Source: Liolophura sinensis | Taxonomy: Eukaryota; Mollusca; Polyplacophora; Chitonida; Chitonidae | Assembly (NCBI RefSeq): GCF_032854445.1 | Contig: NC_088305.1 | Span: forward strand, 12,467,606 to 12,531,605 | Reading direction: 5' to 3' | Length of the DNA: 64,000 nt | Shown here: positions 43,679 to 55,039 of the stretch, piece by piece | How positions within the stretch are numbered: position 1 is the first letter of the stretch | Layout of the letters: the number at the start of each line of letters is the position of its first letter | Made by a program: the position numbers and the translations under genes | Notes under the pieces: model-generated | Seen by the model: the letters and a program-made list of their open reading frames with translations, nothing else | Told to the model about the DNA's origin: nothing | Database searches by the model: none

Positions 43679-44077
43679 CATTACTTTCGCCCAAATATTC
43701 CTAAATATATTCGTAACTTTTGGCAGGGTAAATGGGACCAGCATATCCTAAATAAACTGCATTCCATTCAATCTGTCATTGGCTATAATTTTTATACTTT
43801 TGGAATGTCTCGGAGGGACCAAGTAGTTTTAACGAGGTGTTGTATTGGGCATTCTCGTCTAACACACAATGTAATCTTGGATGGGAGCAGTGCTCCCGTG
43901 TGTGTTGGATGTGACTCCCAATATAGCATCAAACATATCCTGGTTGACTGTGTAGACTTTGCCGATGTTCGGCAAAGATTCTACACAATCAACTCTGTAT
44001 ATGATTTATTTGACAGCATCGCTGGCGATGTTGTCATAAAATATTTGAAAGCCATTGGCCTATATCATAAAATATAA
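42743..44077 (+). CDS. 444-codon chimeric frame: minisatellite repeats fused to LINE-I ORF2 C-terminus
   Basis: One uninterrupted plus-strand frame gives about 19 hydrophobic 16-residue repeats of the MLASTVSLHGLLILRL type, then HYFRPNIPKYIRNFWQGKWD and the LINE-I Cys/His tail (CVGCDSQYSIKHILVDC), ending LYHKI. Both parts come from known repeats, so the default reading is fortuitous fusion. The frame is nevertheless long, has a start codon near the breakpoint and is preserved across the junction. In array A the same repeat frame (35215-36741) ends before LINE-I. No promoter was recognised. Confidence 0.25.
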   Translation: MLSSTVSLHGFLILRLMLASTVSLHGLLILHIMLASIVNLHGLLFLHIMLASTVSLHGFLILHIMLASTVSLNGQLILCLMLASTVSLNGLLILHLMLASTVSLHGFLILRLMLASTVSLHGFLILHLRLASTVSLHGLLILHLMMASTVSLHGFLMLRLMLASTVSLYCLLILRLMLAFTVSLHGLLILRLMLASTVSLYGLLIFCLMLAFTVSLHGLLTLRLMLASTGSLHGLLILRFMLASTVSFHGLLILRLILASTVSLHGLLILRLMLASTVSLHVLLILRLMLASTVSLNGLLILRLMLASTVSLHYFRPNIPKYIRNFWQGKWDQHILNKLHSIQSVIGYNFYTFGMSRRDQVVLTRCCIGHSRLTHNVILDGSSAPVCVGCDSQYSIKHILVDCVDFADVRQRFYTINSVYDLFDSIAGDVVIKYLKAIGLYHKI

Positions 44078-44345
44078 ATTTTAATTGTCGTGGATATCTA
44101 TAGATAAACAGATATATACGTATAGATTTCTACATATACTATTTTAAAAATATGCTGGTTTTCGAATTTTAACACTTATTTTTCTTTTATATGATTTTAA
44201 ACATGTCTGTACTTTTTGTTTTACTTTAGATGTTCACATTATCATATCGAAAAACCTTAACCGTGTTGTGTCTTCACTTTGTTCTCGCCACGATATGGCT
44301 GAAGTATTGCCGATATGGCTTTAAACCATAATCATTCATTCATTC
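43679..44345 (+). mobile_element. LINE-I 3' end, plus strand, distal duplicate
   Basis: Twin of 36849-37512 from CATTACTTTCGCCCAAATAT onwards, ending in three CATT units. Here it is joined directly to the last minisatellite unit, whereas the proximal copy is joined to recombinase N-terminal coding sequence. Confidence 0.88.
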
Positions 44346-44544
44346 ATTCCCCTTAATGTCCACAATTTGTATGGAAAATTGGTGGGCGATCTCTATGCGA
44401 CAGCACGAATTCCATCAGCAGTCCCTTTTTCTTGACCAGCTTCTGGCCCGTTCGTCGTTGTCAAACTGATTTCGTAGTCAAAAACTCTTCTGGCAGCGAT
44501 GCTGAATAGTAGGGGAGTTTACAATGCGTATAGTTTTCTTGTAA

Positions 44545-45745
44545 GTAGGTATGGACAGAGCGTCAAGAATCTCTGGCGGTGCGTCACGATTATATCCAAT
44601 TCCACAGTACATCAAGGATATTTCACTGATACAACGGCGGTCGTCATGGTGGGAGGAAACTCATGACCATACGCAGGTTGCCAGCAGAACTTCCCACCAA
44701 CGGCCCGGAAGCCAACTTGCCCCCCCCCCCCTCCCCTTTTAAACAATGCACCACTTTGGCACGAGAATACTGCTGCTTAAAAAAGTTAAGCTGAAATAAT
44801 ATAAGCCTTAATTTGACGAATTATCCCAGAATAGCCTATCCCCACATAACGCGACATCGCAAGTGCCGATTAAATCAGGATAGGTAGGATCTGATGGAGT
44901 GAGCATTAGGACAAGCCTGCTGTAAAAAAATTCCATGATAACATACCGGAACTAGCAAAAGCGTAGTTTACTGTTATTGTATGTTAAATGTGATGACAAA
45001 ACAGCATTTGAGTATTTCTGGACCAGTGACGTCTAATACAATGCAATCAACATCACTGCAATTTTTATCTAGTTCTCTTTAAATTATGGTGCGAGCAATT
45101 TGCTACTATTCATGCATTTACATAGAATAAAACGCTAACTGACGTAAATCTACAAGAGACTGTATTTCAGGGGTTATATGTGAAGATTTGCCAACTATAG
45201 CACTGACGTCCATGTTCTGGAATTTCTTTTTGTACTACATATCTCAATTATATCGTTAAATGCAAAATACATAAAGCAAAAGAAAGAGAAAATAACTCCC
45301 TGGAGAGGTCAGTGTCCATAATTTAGGTTGTGTAATGAGGCTCAACCAACTCGTTTTGAGTAAACAAAAAATGCTACCAAGCTTACAGTTGCTATAGAAA
45401 TTATTGTGTGAAATATGCATGTTAGGTGCACTGCGTAGGGCTGCACTGCCTGGGGCAATATGTCTGTGTACGTACCATGTCATTCAGCAGAACACAAAGG
45501 AACTGACTGTACTCGTGGGCTGCTTTGGTTTGATTCGCAACATTAAAAAAAATAATCCGAAGATCAAAAAAATGTTTATCAAGTGTGTGCATGTTTGTGG
45601 ACCAGTGATGATGATCAAAACTCTTTAGCCCTACCTGGGGAAATAAATGAGCGAGACTTTCATAAAGAACGTATATAGAGTAATCGCACCACATTGGCGA
45701 TGGACGTGTATTGAGTAAGCGTCATCATAGAGCTGTAACATAGTT
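44545..45745. other. GPCR-B upstream region: SINE-B relic, poly-C tract, R1 piece
   Basis: Diverged minus-strand SINE-B at 44545-44735, C run at 44719-44730, R1-like sequence at about 44970-45215. No gene. Compared with copy A there is a small insertion near 45425-45450 (CTGCGTAGGGCTGCA) and the loss of part of an A-rich stretch. Confidence 0.6.
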
Positions 45746-46019
45746 ATGGGTAGAAACTTAACTGATCCAGATACCTGGCAGATCAGTCAGTCTGGAAAAA
45801 TTCTCATTACCGTAATTTTCGCCATCGTCGTTCTCATTGGAATCGTGGGCAATGTATTTGTCATCATACTGGTGTTACTGGTACGACGCATGCGGTCATC
45901 AGTGAATCTGTGTCTCTTGTCATTAGCACTTTCCGATCTGTTGGTCGTTGTCTTCTTACCATTCCTCCCCATAACATATCTTTACAGTCTGGACGAGTCG
46001 TTTCTAGGGAAATACTTCT
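45746..46019 (+). CDS. Rhodopsin-type GPCR, copy B, exon 1
   Basis: Same structure and length as exon 1 of copy A: NLT glycosylation site, TM1 with GN, TM2 with LALSDLL, phase-1 donor TTCT before GTAAGTATG. Differences from copy A in this exon are E9D, V21I, L38F, H48R and I73F, with three synonymous changes by hand count. The changes are conservative and none touches a motif residue. Confidence 0.88.
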
Positions 46020-46189
46020 GTAAGTATGTTCTTATATTGGGTAAAATTGTTTTTTATGTAAATAAGGAGGGAATGTTCAGAATCGTTGGCGTTCTGTTAC
46101 ATAAGTTTGTCTAATTCTTCTGAGGCGGGAGGTAGAGACTCTATATTCATCCTGCTGAATTAGACCACCACGTTATTTGATTGATTTCT

Positions 46190-46443
46190 TTGATTGGTGT
46201 TTTACGCCGTACTCAAGAATATTTCACTTATACGACGGCGGCCGGCATTATGGTGGGAGGAAACCGGACAGAGCCCTGCGGAAACCCACAACCATCTGCT
46301 GGCTGCTGGCAGACCTTCCCACTTAAGGCCGGAGAGGAAGCCAGCATGAACTGGACTTGAACTCAAAGCGGTCGCATTGGTGAGAGGCTTCTGGCTCATT
46401 ACGCTGCGCTAGCGCGCTAACCGACGGAGCCATGGAGGCCCCC
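46190..46443 (-). mobile_element. SINE-B complete copy in the GPCR-B intron
   Basis: Orthologous to the insertion in copy A (intron 46020-46760, 741 bp), with a handful of substitutions. Antisense to the gene. Confidence 0.88.
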
Positions 46444-46760
46444 GACCGCCACGTCAATCACTTCTTGCGTCTTTCCGCCATCATTGAAAACTGTTTTCTT
46501 TCCATGGATGTGGCTTCATTTCGTATTTACCATACTTTCTTAGTTCTGAAGAGATTTGTGTTGATTGTCGTTTTGGAAAATAGCTTTGCGTTTACTGACC
46601 TGAAACGTTCATACTAGTTGACGGCTTGTATCCGAATGTATGTTTCGACGCATACATTTATACAATTTGTTAGTTCTTTAGAGGTTTGTGTTGTTATGGG
46701 AATTGACCTTACCATCTGTTTTAACGCCTATGTTTGTTGACATGGCCATTTCTGTTTCAG

Positions 46761-47491
46761 GTACTTTTGTGTGGTCAATCGACAGAGGAGTCGTTGTCTG
46801 TTCCGTTCTTACATTTTTGCTCATTGGGGTGGAGCGCTACACAGTCCTTTGCCACCCTCTGAAGAGCCTTGCAATTTGGACATCTACAAGAGTGTGTCTC
46901 CTACTTGTCCTAATCTGGGCTATAGCTGTAGGGGTCTCTGTGCCCTATGGCTATATGACAAAGTTTGAGCAGTGTGGAACAGGAAATAGTACAAAGATGT
47001 GTTGCTATCTCTACTCAAGTCCATGGTTTGACCAATATGTAATAGGGTTAACCTGCGTGGGTTTTTTTTTGCCTATTCCCCTGTTGGTGTTTCTTTACGG
47101 AAAGATGATTGTAATCTTGAAGACGCAGGTACCCCCAAACGACACCCAGCACGCGGGCACCGATGTCTCCAGAAGAGCGCGTTCCCAGGTTATTGTAATG
47201 CTTGTGGCTTTGTTGATTCTCTTCATTGTTTGCCTGATTCCATTTAATGTCTACACCATGTGGTATATACATACATATGTTGATGACTCTGTCACAGTTT
47301 GGGAAGGGGCAGTGCAATTTACAATGGAATGGCTGTTTCGGATAATGGTGTATGTGAATCACATGATTAATCCAGCCGTGTATTTTATGATGTCAGCCAA
47401 CTTTCGACAGGCTTTTCGAGTTGTATTCTGTCACTGCTGGAGAATGGAAGATCAGTGGTCAAGATCAGGATATTCCGTTTCACGACTGTAG
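46761..47491 (+). CDS. Rhodopsin-type GPCR, copy B, exon 2
   Basis: Acceptor TTCTGTTTCAG before 46761; 731 bases as in copy A, again giving a 334-residue receptor with ERY (116-118), CLIPF in TM6 and NPAVY in TM7. Differences from A in this exon are A120V, D161E, S179P, K230R, G241A, I257T, G265V, V297A and L301M, with seven synonymous changes by hand count. Over both exons that is 14 amino-acid and 10 silent changes, about 96% protein identity. The frame is intact. Extracellular differences (D161E, S179P, G265V) lie in loops 2 and 3 and could alter ligand response; this is inference. Confidence 0.88.
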
Positions 47492-47852
47492 GAAAGGTTT
47501 TGCCTGAAACCTGAATTTCAATCGGTTCTTCTTGTTATAGTCTGTTTTCAGCATAAACCTATGGAATCTATGCGTCGAAAGACATTTGTATACCAGCCGT
47601 CAACCAAGATGGACATTCTAGGTCAACAATTGCAAGGCCAATTTCCAATAGCACACAAATTTCTAAAAGAATTAATGTATATAAAGTACATAAATAGGAC
47701 GGAATCATGCAAAGAGAGACAGTCAGCGGTTTTGAATGAAGTTGGAAAGGCGCAAGGTATGTTCCAGGGGAATTAGTGAAATCAGTACTTAAATCGTGTA
47801 GTATGCTAGAACATAAGTTTGAGAATGAAATATGTAGCTCACTTTCCCTTTG

Positions 47853-50800
47853 ATTGAATAAGGCTTCACACCACATCAGCAATATCTCAGCCACATCGCG
47901 GCGAGAACAACTCGAGAACAAGTTGAAAATACACGGCGGCTCAGGTTTTCGATCTGGTAGCGATAACATCAAACACGAAACAAAAATGTTTCGACAGGTT
48001 TAAAGTCAGGTAAGAAACACCAAAACTGTTAAAACTCGAAACCACCATATCATTAAAAATAATTTCATAATTTAAAGGTAATTTTTTACCTAATAATAAT
48101 GACAATTTATATCTTATGATATAGGACGATGACCCTCAGATACTTTAAGACAACATCGCCCGCGATGCTGTTAAACAAATCATATATAGAGTCGATTGTG
48201 TAGAATCTTTGCCGAACATGGGCAGAGTCTAGACAGTCAACCAGGATACGTGTGATGCCGTACACACTCCAGGGCAGAAGCCCAATCAAGAATAAATTTG
48301 AGACTCAGACGAGAATGCCCAATAAGACAGCTCGTTAAAACCACTTGGTCTCTTCAATATACAAATTACAGCCAATAAAACGGCGAACACTATGCATTTT
48401 ATTATGGACTTGAAGTTCCATTTACCCTACGAAAGGCAACTAGTATATGTAAGAATATTACAAGGAAAACCCTAAAAAGAGAGTTCAACTTTTGAAATGG
48501 ATTTACGAAGGGCAGCCTTTACCTCCCTGTCTACGACTATGTTTTCATGGATACCAATATGGTTAGGTATCCAACAGAATATAATATCTTTACCATCTTT
48601 TTAATTAGTTTTCTGTGTAAGGCTAAACTTTCAAGAATGTGCGGATTTTTAAATTTATTATTCTATATTGCCAAAAGGCAAGAGACCGAGTCACTACATA
48701 TCACTGCTCTCTGAGCGTGCCCAGAGGAAACATGTGATCAGGCTAGCAGTATAACCCTGGCTTCGGTAGAGAAGATTGAAGAAGAGGATGGCGGACGAAA
48801 AGAAGACACTCGCTATTCTAAAACATCCGCAGACACAAATAATTCCCTGTCATTTGACCCATAACCGTACAGAAATTTATAATCCGCATAGTTAACCTTA
48901 GTTTCAGCAAATCTTTGCGGAATTATAAGATGATTCGCATTGGGTTTTTCATTTTAACGTAGATCAAATATCAATTGATGTCAGTACATCAGGGTGTGGA
49001 AGAAACCAGGGAGGAGACTGCGAAAAAGACACTGCAGCTATTTCCTCTAGCTTAATGTTACCATCCACAATATGGTCCCGTATATAAAGATCGAACAAAG
49101 GGTTTTTATTGAGACGTGTAGTAAATTGACCTACTTATGATGGATTGAAAACACAGTCGTAGGCACGGTGTGTTGGATGAGATTTAAGCTTTGTAGCATA
49201 TTGAAGGCTCAGTTGTATACCACAGTTATATGAAGAAGGCTCCTTTGCCTTTACGTATCAACTCTCTACTGCTGAAGTTCTAAAAGCACCAAAGCTTAGT
49301 CTAAGACCCTGGCGATTGACAGGATCCAAAATTTTAAGGTACGCTTTCCTGGCAGAACCGTGAATGATGGACACATAGTCCAATGTAGATCTCACCAGAG
49401 AACGGTGTGGATTTAATAACACAGATCGATCAGCACCCCAATCGGTGCTAGACACGACCTTAATAATATCGAGAACCCTTTTAATATGGGGTATAAAAGA
49501 TAATCTATTGTCAAATATTATATCCAAAAATGTAGCTTCTCCAACAATTTTAATCTGTTTATCATAAAGTTTAAGCTCAGGGTCAGGATGAAGTTTCCGT
49601 TTTATAACAACAATGCATACATATGGTTTTAGACGTGGAAAATCTGAAGCCGTTCTCAGTTATCCATTTCTCGATCTTATTAAGACAAAGCTGCAACTGA
49701 CGTTCGATATCATTCATATTTTAGCGCTGTCGCATATAAGGAAATCATCAACATATACAGAACACTCTGTGCCTGATGTCAAAGTTTTTGCAAAGAAATT
49801 TATTTTGATGCTAAACAAGTTGGTGATAAAATACTGGCCTGAGGAACGCTCATTTCTTGCTCATTTTAATCCGAAAGAGTGGGTCCCACCCGTACTCTAA
49901 AATGGCTATCAGACATAAATTCAGATATAAATAGTGGTAAACGCCCTTTAAGCTCCATATCTGACAAGGCTTTTAACATACTATATTTCTATGTGGTGTT
50001 ATTCTTTTCAAGGCTCAAAAACATCGACACCACATCTTCATTATTAATGAAACCTTCGCGTTTGAAGGCTTCAGATCGAACAAGGTGATCCACAGTGGAT
50101 CTGCTTTGACGAAAACCACACTGTATATTAGAAACTAACTTGTTGGTTTCAAGAAGAAAAAACAATCATCCGTTCCATAGTTCTACAGACACAGCTGGCA
50201 AGAGCTATGGGACTGTAATTTGACGGATCAGTATAAGTCCAAGATAGTCTCAACTGACGCAGGCCTTCAGAAACTTATATTATACGTTATCAGAACCACA
50301 CGCAGCATTATGTGCCTTTCTCAATTCGGGTTTTACTTCAGCAATATTAAACGGACGATTATAATCTTCTAAGTTTTCAGAGAAAAGGGCAATTCAATTT
50401 TCTTCTGGTTTTTAGTAAGTTGGAGCTCTGAAGTATAATAGCATGTAAATAATAACGCTATTGATGAAGAAAGAGGAGCCGCCTGCAGCTCGCTCTTCCC
50501 GTTGCAAAAAGTACTATAAAGCGAATGGTTTTTGAGAGTTATTTTATCTTTGTCAGATGTCCTCAGGTGAGTTTCCTGAAAACAAAGGGCAATAGGATTT
50601 AATGATTAGACCAGTCGTGTTGTGTCAATGAAGTTTACCTTAAGACCTCGACAATTCCACTGTATAATTGTGACATATATAGACATTAGACATTATGGAG
50701 GGAGATGTATAGGAGATTTTTCTTTATGTTTGGACTGAGGACGACCCTTCCTTGGAGATCGGCTTGAAGATATCACAGGTGCGGGTGATGTATCCGTCAC

Positions 50801-51822
50801 ATCCGCACATCCGATGTTGAAGGACCAACGTCCTCCAAGAACCAAACTTACTAACAGTTTGGACAGGGCCCCTGGTGGCGTTGGAGGGAGGCTCCGTGGG
50901 GCCACTAGGTTTATTATTATCATTATGAGATTTCTTTCCGGAGTAATTTTTGGCATTTTTGTTTTGGGAATGGTTAGGTTTGTTAGTTTGCTCTGTATTA
51001 TTTACTGGGTGTATTTGTTTTGGGTTGAGCAAGAATTACGGGCAGGTTGGGCAAAAGTTTCTAAAGAGAGAAGACTAGGTTTGTCGTTTCCAATGGGCCA
51101 AGTCCAGGAAGTTTGAGTGGTAAAAGATGTTGTATCTGGCTTGATCACACTGGCAAACGAAGTTTACAGTGAAGTATTAGAAATCGAGGCCAATTTGCGG
51201 GCCTCCTGCTACGATATATTGTTTCTGGTTTTAACTTGAGAAAAAGCTGACATTCCTTAGAGGAGGCCATGTGATGTCCACGGCACTTGCAACACTTAAC
51301 TGTGTTGCTGCACTCAAAACCATCATGACCTTCACTGCCACACTGAAAACAAAGTAGTTTATTTTTTACACTGGCCCTTGCCGTGACCAAATTTTTAGGA
51401 ATATATAAATCCACATTGACCATGTACAGACCAATGCCGATATATAACGGAAGAGAGGCACTATTAAAGGTCAAAAGGTGTATATTTAACTTCAGGATGT
51501 TACCACCTTTCTTTGTAGTATAGCGCTTTACTTTGGTAACACCCTGTGGTGATGATTTCGTGCAGATTTTAGTTAAAGAGCTGAAAAATCATTATATTCC
51601 CCAACCTCAGCGACCAGCATCCCGTTCTCAGATTACTGGTCGGAACTCTAGACAAACAGGTCGCTTCCCGGTCGCCTCTCAAGCAAACGAGAAGGTGTGA
51701 GCCTATTATATTCAGCGCGCCCATATGGGAGAGCTCTAGGTCAATCGCTCTTTACGACAAGCTTGCTTAGAGGACTGAAGTCCTATTCTTTTCATCCCCG
51801 AGACCCCGTGGGGACAGTTGCG
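47853..51822 (-). mobile_element. LINE-I copy 2, minus strand, internally deleted
   Basis: Tail hairpin at the left (ACATCAGCAATATCTCAGCC), then the ORF2 C-terminus, RNase H region (48500-48950), RT pieces with SSTDWGADRSVL (49258-49527) and others to 50400. A deletion of about 1 kb removes the RT start and most of the endonuclease; GAGCCGCCTGCAGCTCGCTC at 50476 matches 5423. ORF1 follows (50693-51474; knuckles LLCFQCGSEGHDGFEC and CCKCRGHHMASSKEC, the first one lost). A 5' UTR piece at 51590-51822 parallels 7360-7597. It contains no intact frame. Confidence 0.85.
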
Positions 51823-52202
51823 CCTTGATTGTTCATATATCTAACGCGGCGAATATACAGGCCCTAGGTCCTGGTTAATCGGAGTGAAGGCGTTTTATGG
51901 AATAAACCTGACGTTCAAGTTTGTGCAGTAATAACCGGTGAGATTTTTATTTAAATCGTCAGTCCGTCGTTAATATTACGTTTTGTCATTTGGTTGACAG
52001 GTTGTTCGTGGTTGAGTGGTTGTTCATAGCGTGTTTAAGACACGAAAGTAAAACTTTCATTTCACATAAGGTTTGAAGGAGTTTAGTGTTCGTGCTGAGA
52101 AATTTACAACACAGAGGGTGAATTGTTACGTAATATTTTAAACACATTAGCGCGTATCTTGTTATTTCAATCTAATTTTATTCAAAATAATAATAAAAAA
52201 AT
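51823..52202. other. No gene recognised
   Basis: Flank of the LINE-I 5' end. Nothing supported. Confidence 0.4.
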
Positions 52203-52396
52203 AAGTCCAGCTCATGTTGGTTTCCTCTCCGGTCGTAAGTGGGAAAGTCTTGCAGCAACCTGCGGGTGGTCGTTGGTTTCTCCCGGGCTGTGCCCGGTTT
52301 CCTCGCACCATAATGCTGGCCGCCGTCGTATAAGTAAAATATTCTTGAGTACGGCGTAAAACACCAATCAAATAAATAAATAAATAAATAAATTAT
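52203..52396 (+). mobile_element. SINE-B, 5'-truncated
   Basis: Starts at AAGTCCAGCTCATGTTGG (just after the B-box) and runs through GGGCTGTGCCCGGTTTCCTC to the tail hairpin CGCCGTCGTATAAG...GAGTACGGCG and six AAAT units. Confidence 0.88.
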
Positions 52397-53129
52397 TGAT
52401 TATACGCATTGAGAGTACAAGTTTCTAGGATATGGTTCGAGCGTATACACAGCTTAGCTTCTAAGTGTTAGTTTGCAGTCTTAAAGCCGTTTGTACGTAA
52501 TCTACATGGCAGTTTCACCTGTCGGGAAATTCCTTATGAAGATAAGGGGATTTTTAACATTTGAGAGTTAACAAAGCCTTTGTGCATTTTGAAATCTTTA
52601 TTTTTCTGCACCGTCACACATCGAGTAATGTTTCGTCGCCCAGTATTTTTGTGTTCTAGGCATCCGTTCTGAGCTTTTAATGCCCCTCATCTCTTTGTGC
52701 TGTGACGTACTTTCATCCCAATTCCACTGGAGATGATAGTGCTCTGGACGTCACTTTTTGTCCTACCTGATGACTGCGCTTCTGAGTTTGGTGACTCGCA
52801 GAGAAGTTGGATATCGTCAGTGTTATCTTTCATCTGAGGAACTGTGGACTGGAATGTGCCATTGAGACACTATGCGTTTTGACCGGAAGTGTGCTGTAAG
52901 AAATTATATGTTGTTGTATAATGTATATAGGTTGCACTGTTATATTATATAGCTCAATTATATGTTTTGCGTGTATCGAAGTGTGTTCGTGTTTCTTTTT
53001 TTCATCTTAAGTGAGGGTTATTGCTGTCTGAAATTTGAACAAACAGGTGTCATCCGATAGTGATATCTTTATCGTAGCGCATAAGGTGTTTGTGACATCC
53101 GGATTCAGGTTCTATTCATGGCCAAAGAG
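52397..53129. other. No gene recognised
   Basis: No coding reading or known repeat recognised. Confidence 0.4.
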
Positions 53130-53480
53130 CTACCTATGGAATGAACAGACGAATGAAAACAAGAAGTGGTTATTCAAGTAAGTCCGTAAGGTGTTTTGAA
53201 TGTCACTGACGGAGCAAGGCTCGTAATGAAGGTTGACAAGCCCAGTCACGGATTTGTGAGTGTTGATGGTTTCTATGTCTCTCCCTCTCGCTGACGTCAC
53301 AACACGAGCAAGGAATGCTTGCAGACTCTCAGCCCAGATCTTGGTTAGGCCTCTAGCCATTGCGTCAACGTTTTGGGGCTGGCGCCTCTGGCATCGGTCT
53401 GTTTCGTCCTAGACGTGCTCAGTAGGTGTTAAATCAGGTGAATTTGGAGGCCACGGGCACACACGAGCAGATAGAGTAGA
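53130..53480 (-). mobile_element. Tc1/mariner-like transposase 3' fragment
   Basis: The minus-strand reading from about 53470 gives CPWPPNSPDLTPTEHV, the block around the third catalytic residue of Tc1-type transposases. MARGLTKIWAESLQAFLARV follows (53360 downward). Stop codons precede and interrupt it. No terminal repeats were found. It is less similar to the element at 61515 than expected for a recent copy. Confidence 0.6.
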
Positions 53481-53484
53481 ACCC

Positions 53485-54490
53485 TGACTGACGTGAATTG
53501 AGGGAAGGCCGTATTTTAGCTGTTACTGTGACCCTGCTAATGAACGTATGTCATTCTAGGGAAATAACTCTGATACGCATTTCGTACTCAGTTGTTACCG
53601 AAGTCGACAGTTGTCTGGAATGACGATAGATTTGTTTAATTTTACTGATAAGAAGTATTACTGGTTTATTCTTTGGTCGGAAATAATTCTTTGATTTTTG
53701 GGTAACAGTAGAATTGTACGAGCAGTTTTTTATCTAAGGGAATTGATACTTTGTCAGGACCTGAAATTCACGTAACTAGCTATCAGGGGATGTACATGTC
53801 GTAATGAACGTCTCATCGTGATCTGTAAATCGTAGACATGCTCAGTCTGGATGTTCACTGTGAGTTCAGGATAAGTGATATAACGGTCGTGTACTGTTGT
53901 ATGCGTACAATAATTAATGACAATAAAGCCCCAGACTAATGAAATGAGAAATCTTAAGACATAAACGTTCATATGTAGAAGTATATCATACTGAGGTACT
54001 GAGCACCCTAATTTGCATAAATGTCGGCTGAAGTTTTCTTAAGAAACTAAGATAAATATGTCTTCATAGTAAATTTTCGTTGTGATTTTAGTCACATTAG
54101 ACTGCATATTCGCTGTAAGCAACCGGCAGCTTGTTACGACATTTGCATCATACTTGCACTTTATAATACATGATTTCTACATCACTTCCAGCGTGTTAGT
54201 GTTGTATCTGTCCCCGCACCCCTCTCTATTAGCCATGCCTGGGTAACATTACGTGTGACCATTTGACAGCTGTCACACTGTGGTCGCTATTCTGGTCTTA
54301 TTCTCTAAGCTGCACGTCTTGATTCTATTGTATTCCTGTATAAACCAGGGTTATGCTGGTGGACTTAACATCCCGAGGCTTGGTCCCTTTACATTGTTTT
54401 AATGTGATTGTATATTGATTGTGATGATTACAGAGCATTTTGAGTTTTTTTTAGACCAGTGACGTCTAATATCTAGAGGATATATAGTGA
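53485..54490. other. R1 repeat pieces, no gene
   Basis: R1 family sequence at about 53485-53560 (GAACCCTGACTGACGTGAAT) and 54245-54480 (GTGTGACCATTTGACAGCTG, TTGTATTCCTGTATAAACCA, GACCAGTGACGTCTAATATC). Nothing else recognised between them. Confidence 0.5.
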
Positions 54491-54969
54491 GTGACCTGTG
54501 ATATCAAATTTTTTAAATTGCTGTAGTACTTTTCATTTGTTCCAAAAAAAATCATATCGGTCAAGTGAAACGTCATCAGAAAGTGAAAAGTACATGGCGA
54601 AGTATAATATAGTATAGACAAATTTTATTTACATAACGACTTTTTTATACCACATATGTGAAAAGTACACACCGTGCAACTTTCAAAAAAGAACTGACAG
54701 TTTAACTTAGCGAAGGTTGAACAAACGAAACAATTTACAGAGTTGTAACGGCTAATTGGAATTTAGGCATCAGCTAGTGTTCTTTTGAAGATTTGGGTGG
54801 CGATTCAATAACACAAACACGTCGTCGTTTGGGTGCTTCATGATTGTAATGAACATGCACGTGAAAGACACCACCGGATATGGAACCGCCTAATATCGGC
54901 GCCATTTCAGAAGTTAAAGAAGTGGCTATTACATGGGCGTGAACTGAAACGTGCGTTCTTTTACCAAGA

Positions 54970-54986
54970 CCCCCCCCCCCCCCCCC
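54970..54986. repeat. Poly-C tract (17 bases)
   Basis: Simple run, followed by GTGCCCCCGCCCC. Confidence 0.95.
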
Positions 54987-55039
54987 GTGCCCCCGCCCCA
55001 ATTCAGTTTTATTTGAGCCAGCGCCTATAAGGCTAGCAC

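Larger units (their letters stand above)
43679..48788 (+). repeat. Segmental duplication, distal copy (5.1 kb)
   Basis: Same order as the proximal copy without the solo LTR. Similarity extends on the right to GAAGAAGAGGA (48778-48788), after which only this copy continues into further LINE-I sequence. Confidence 0.92.
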
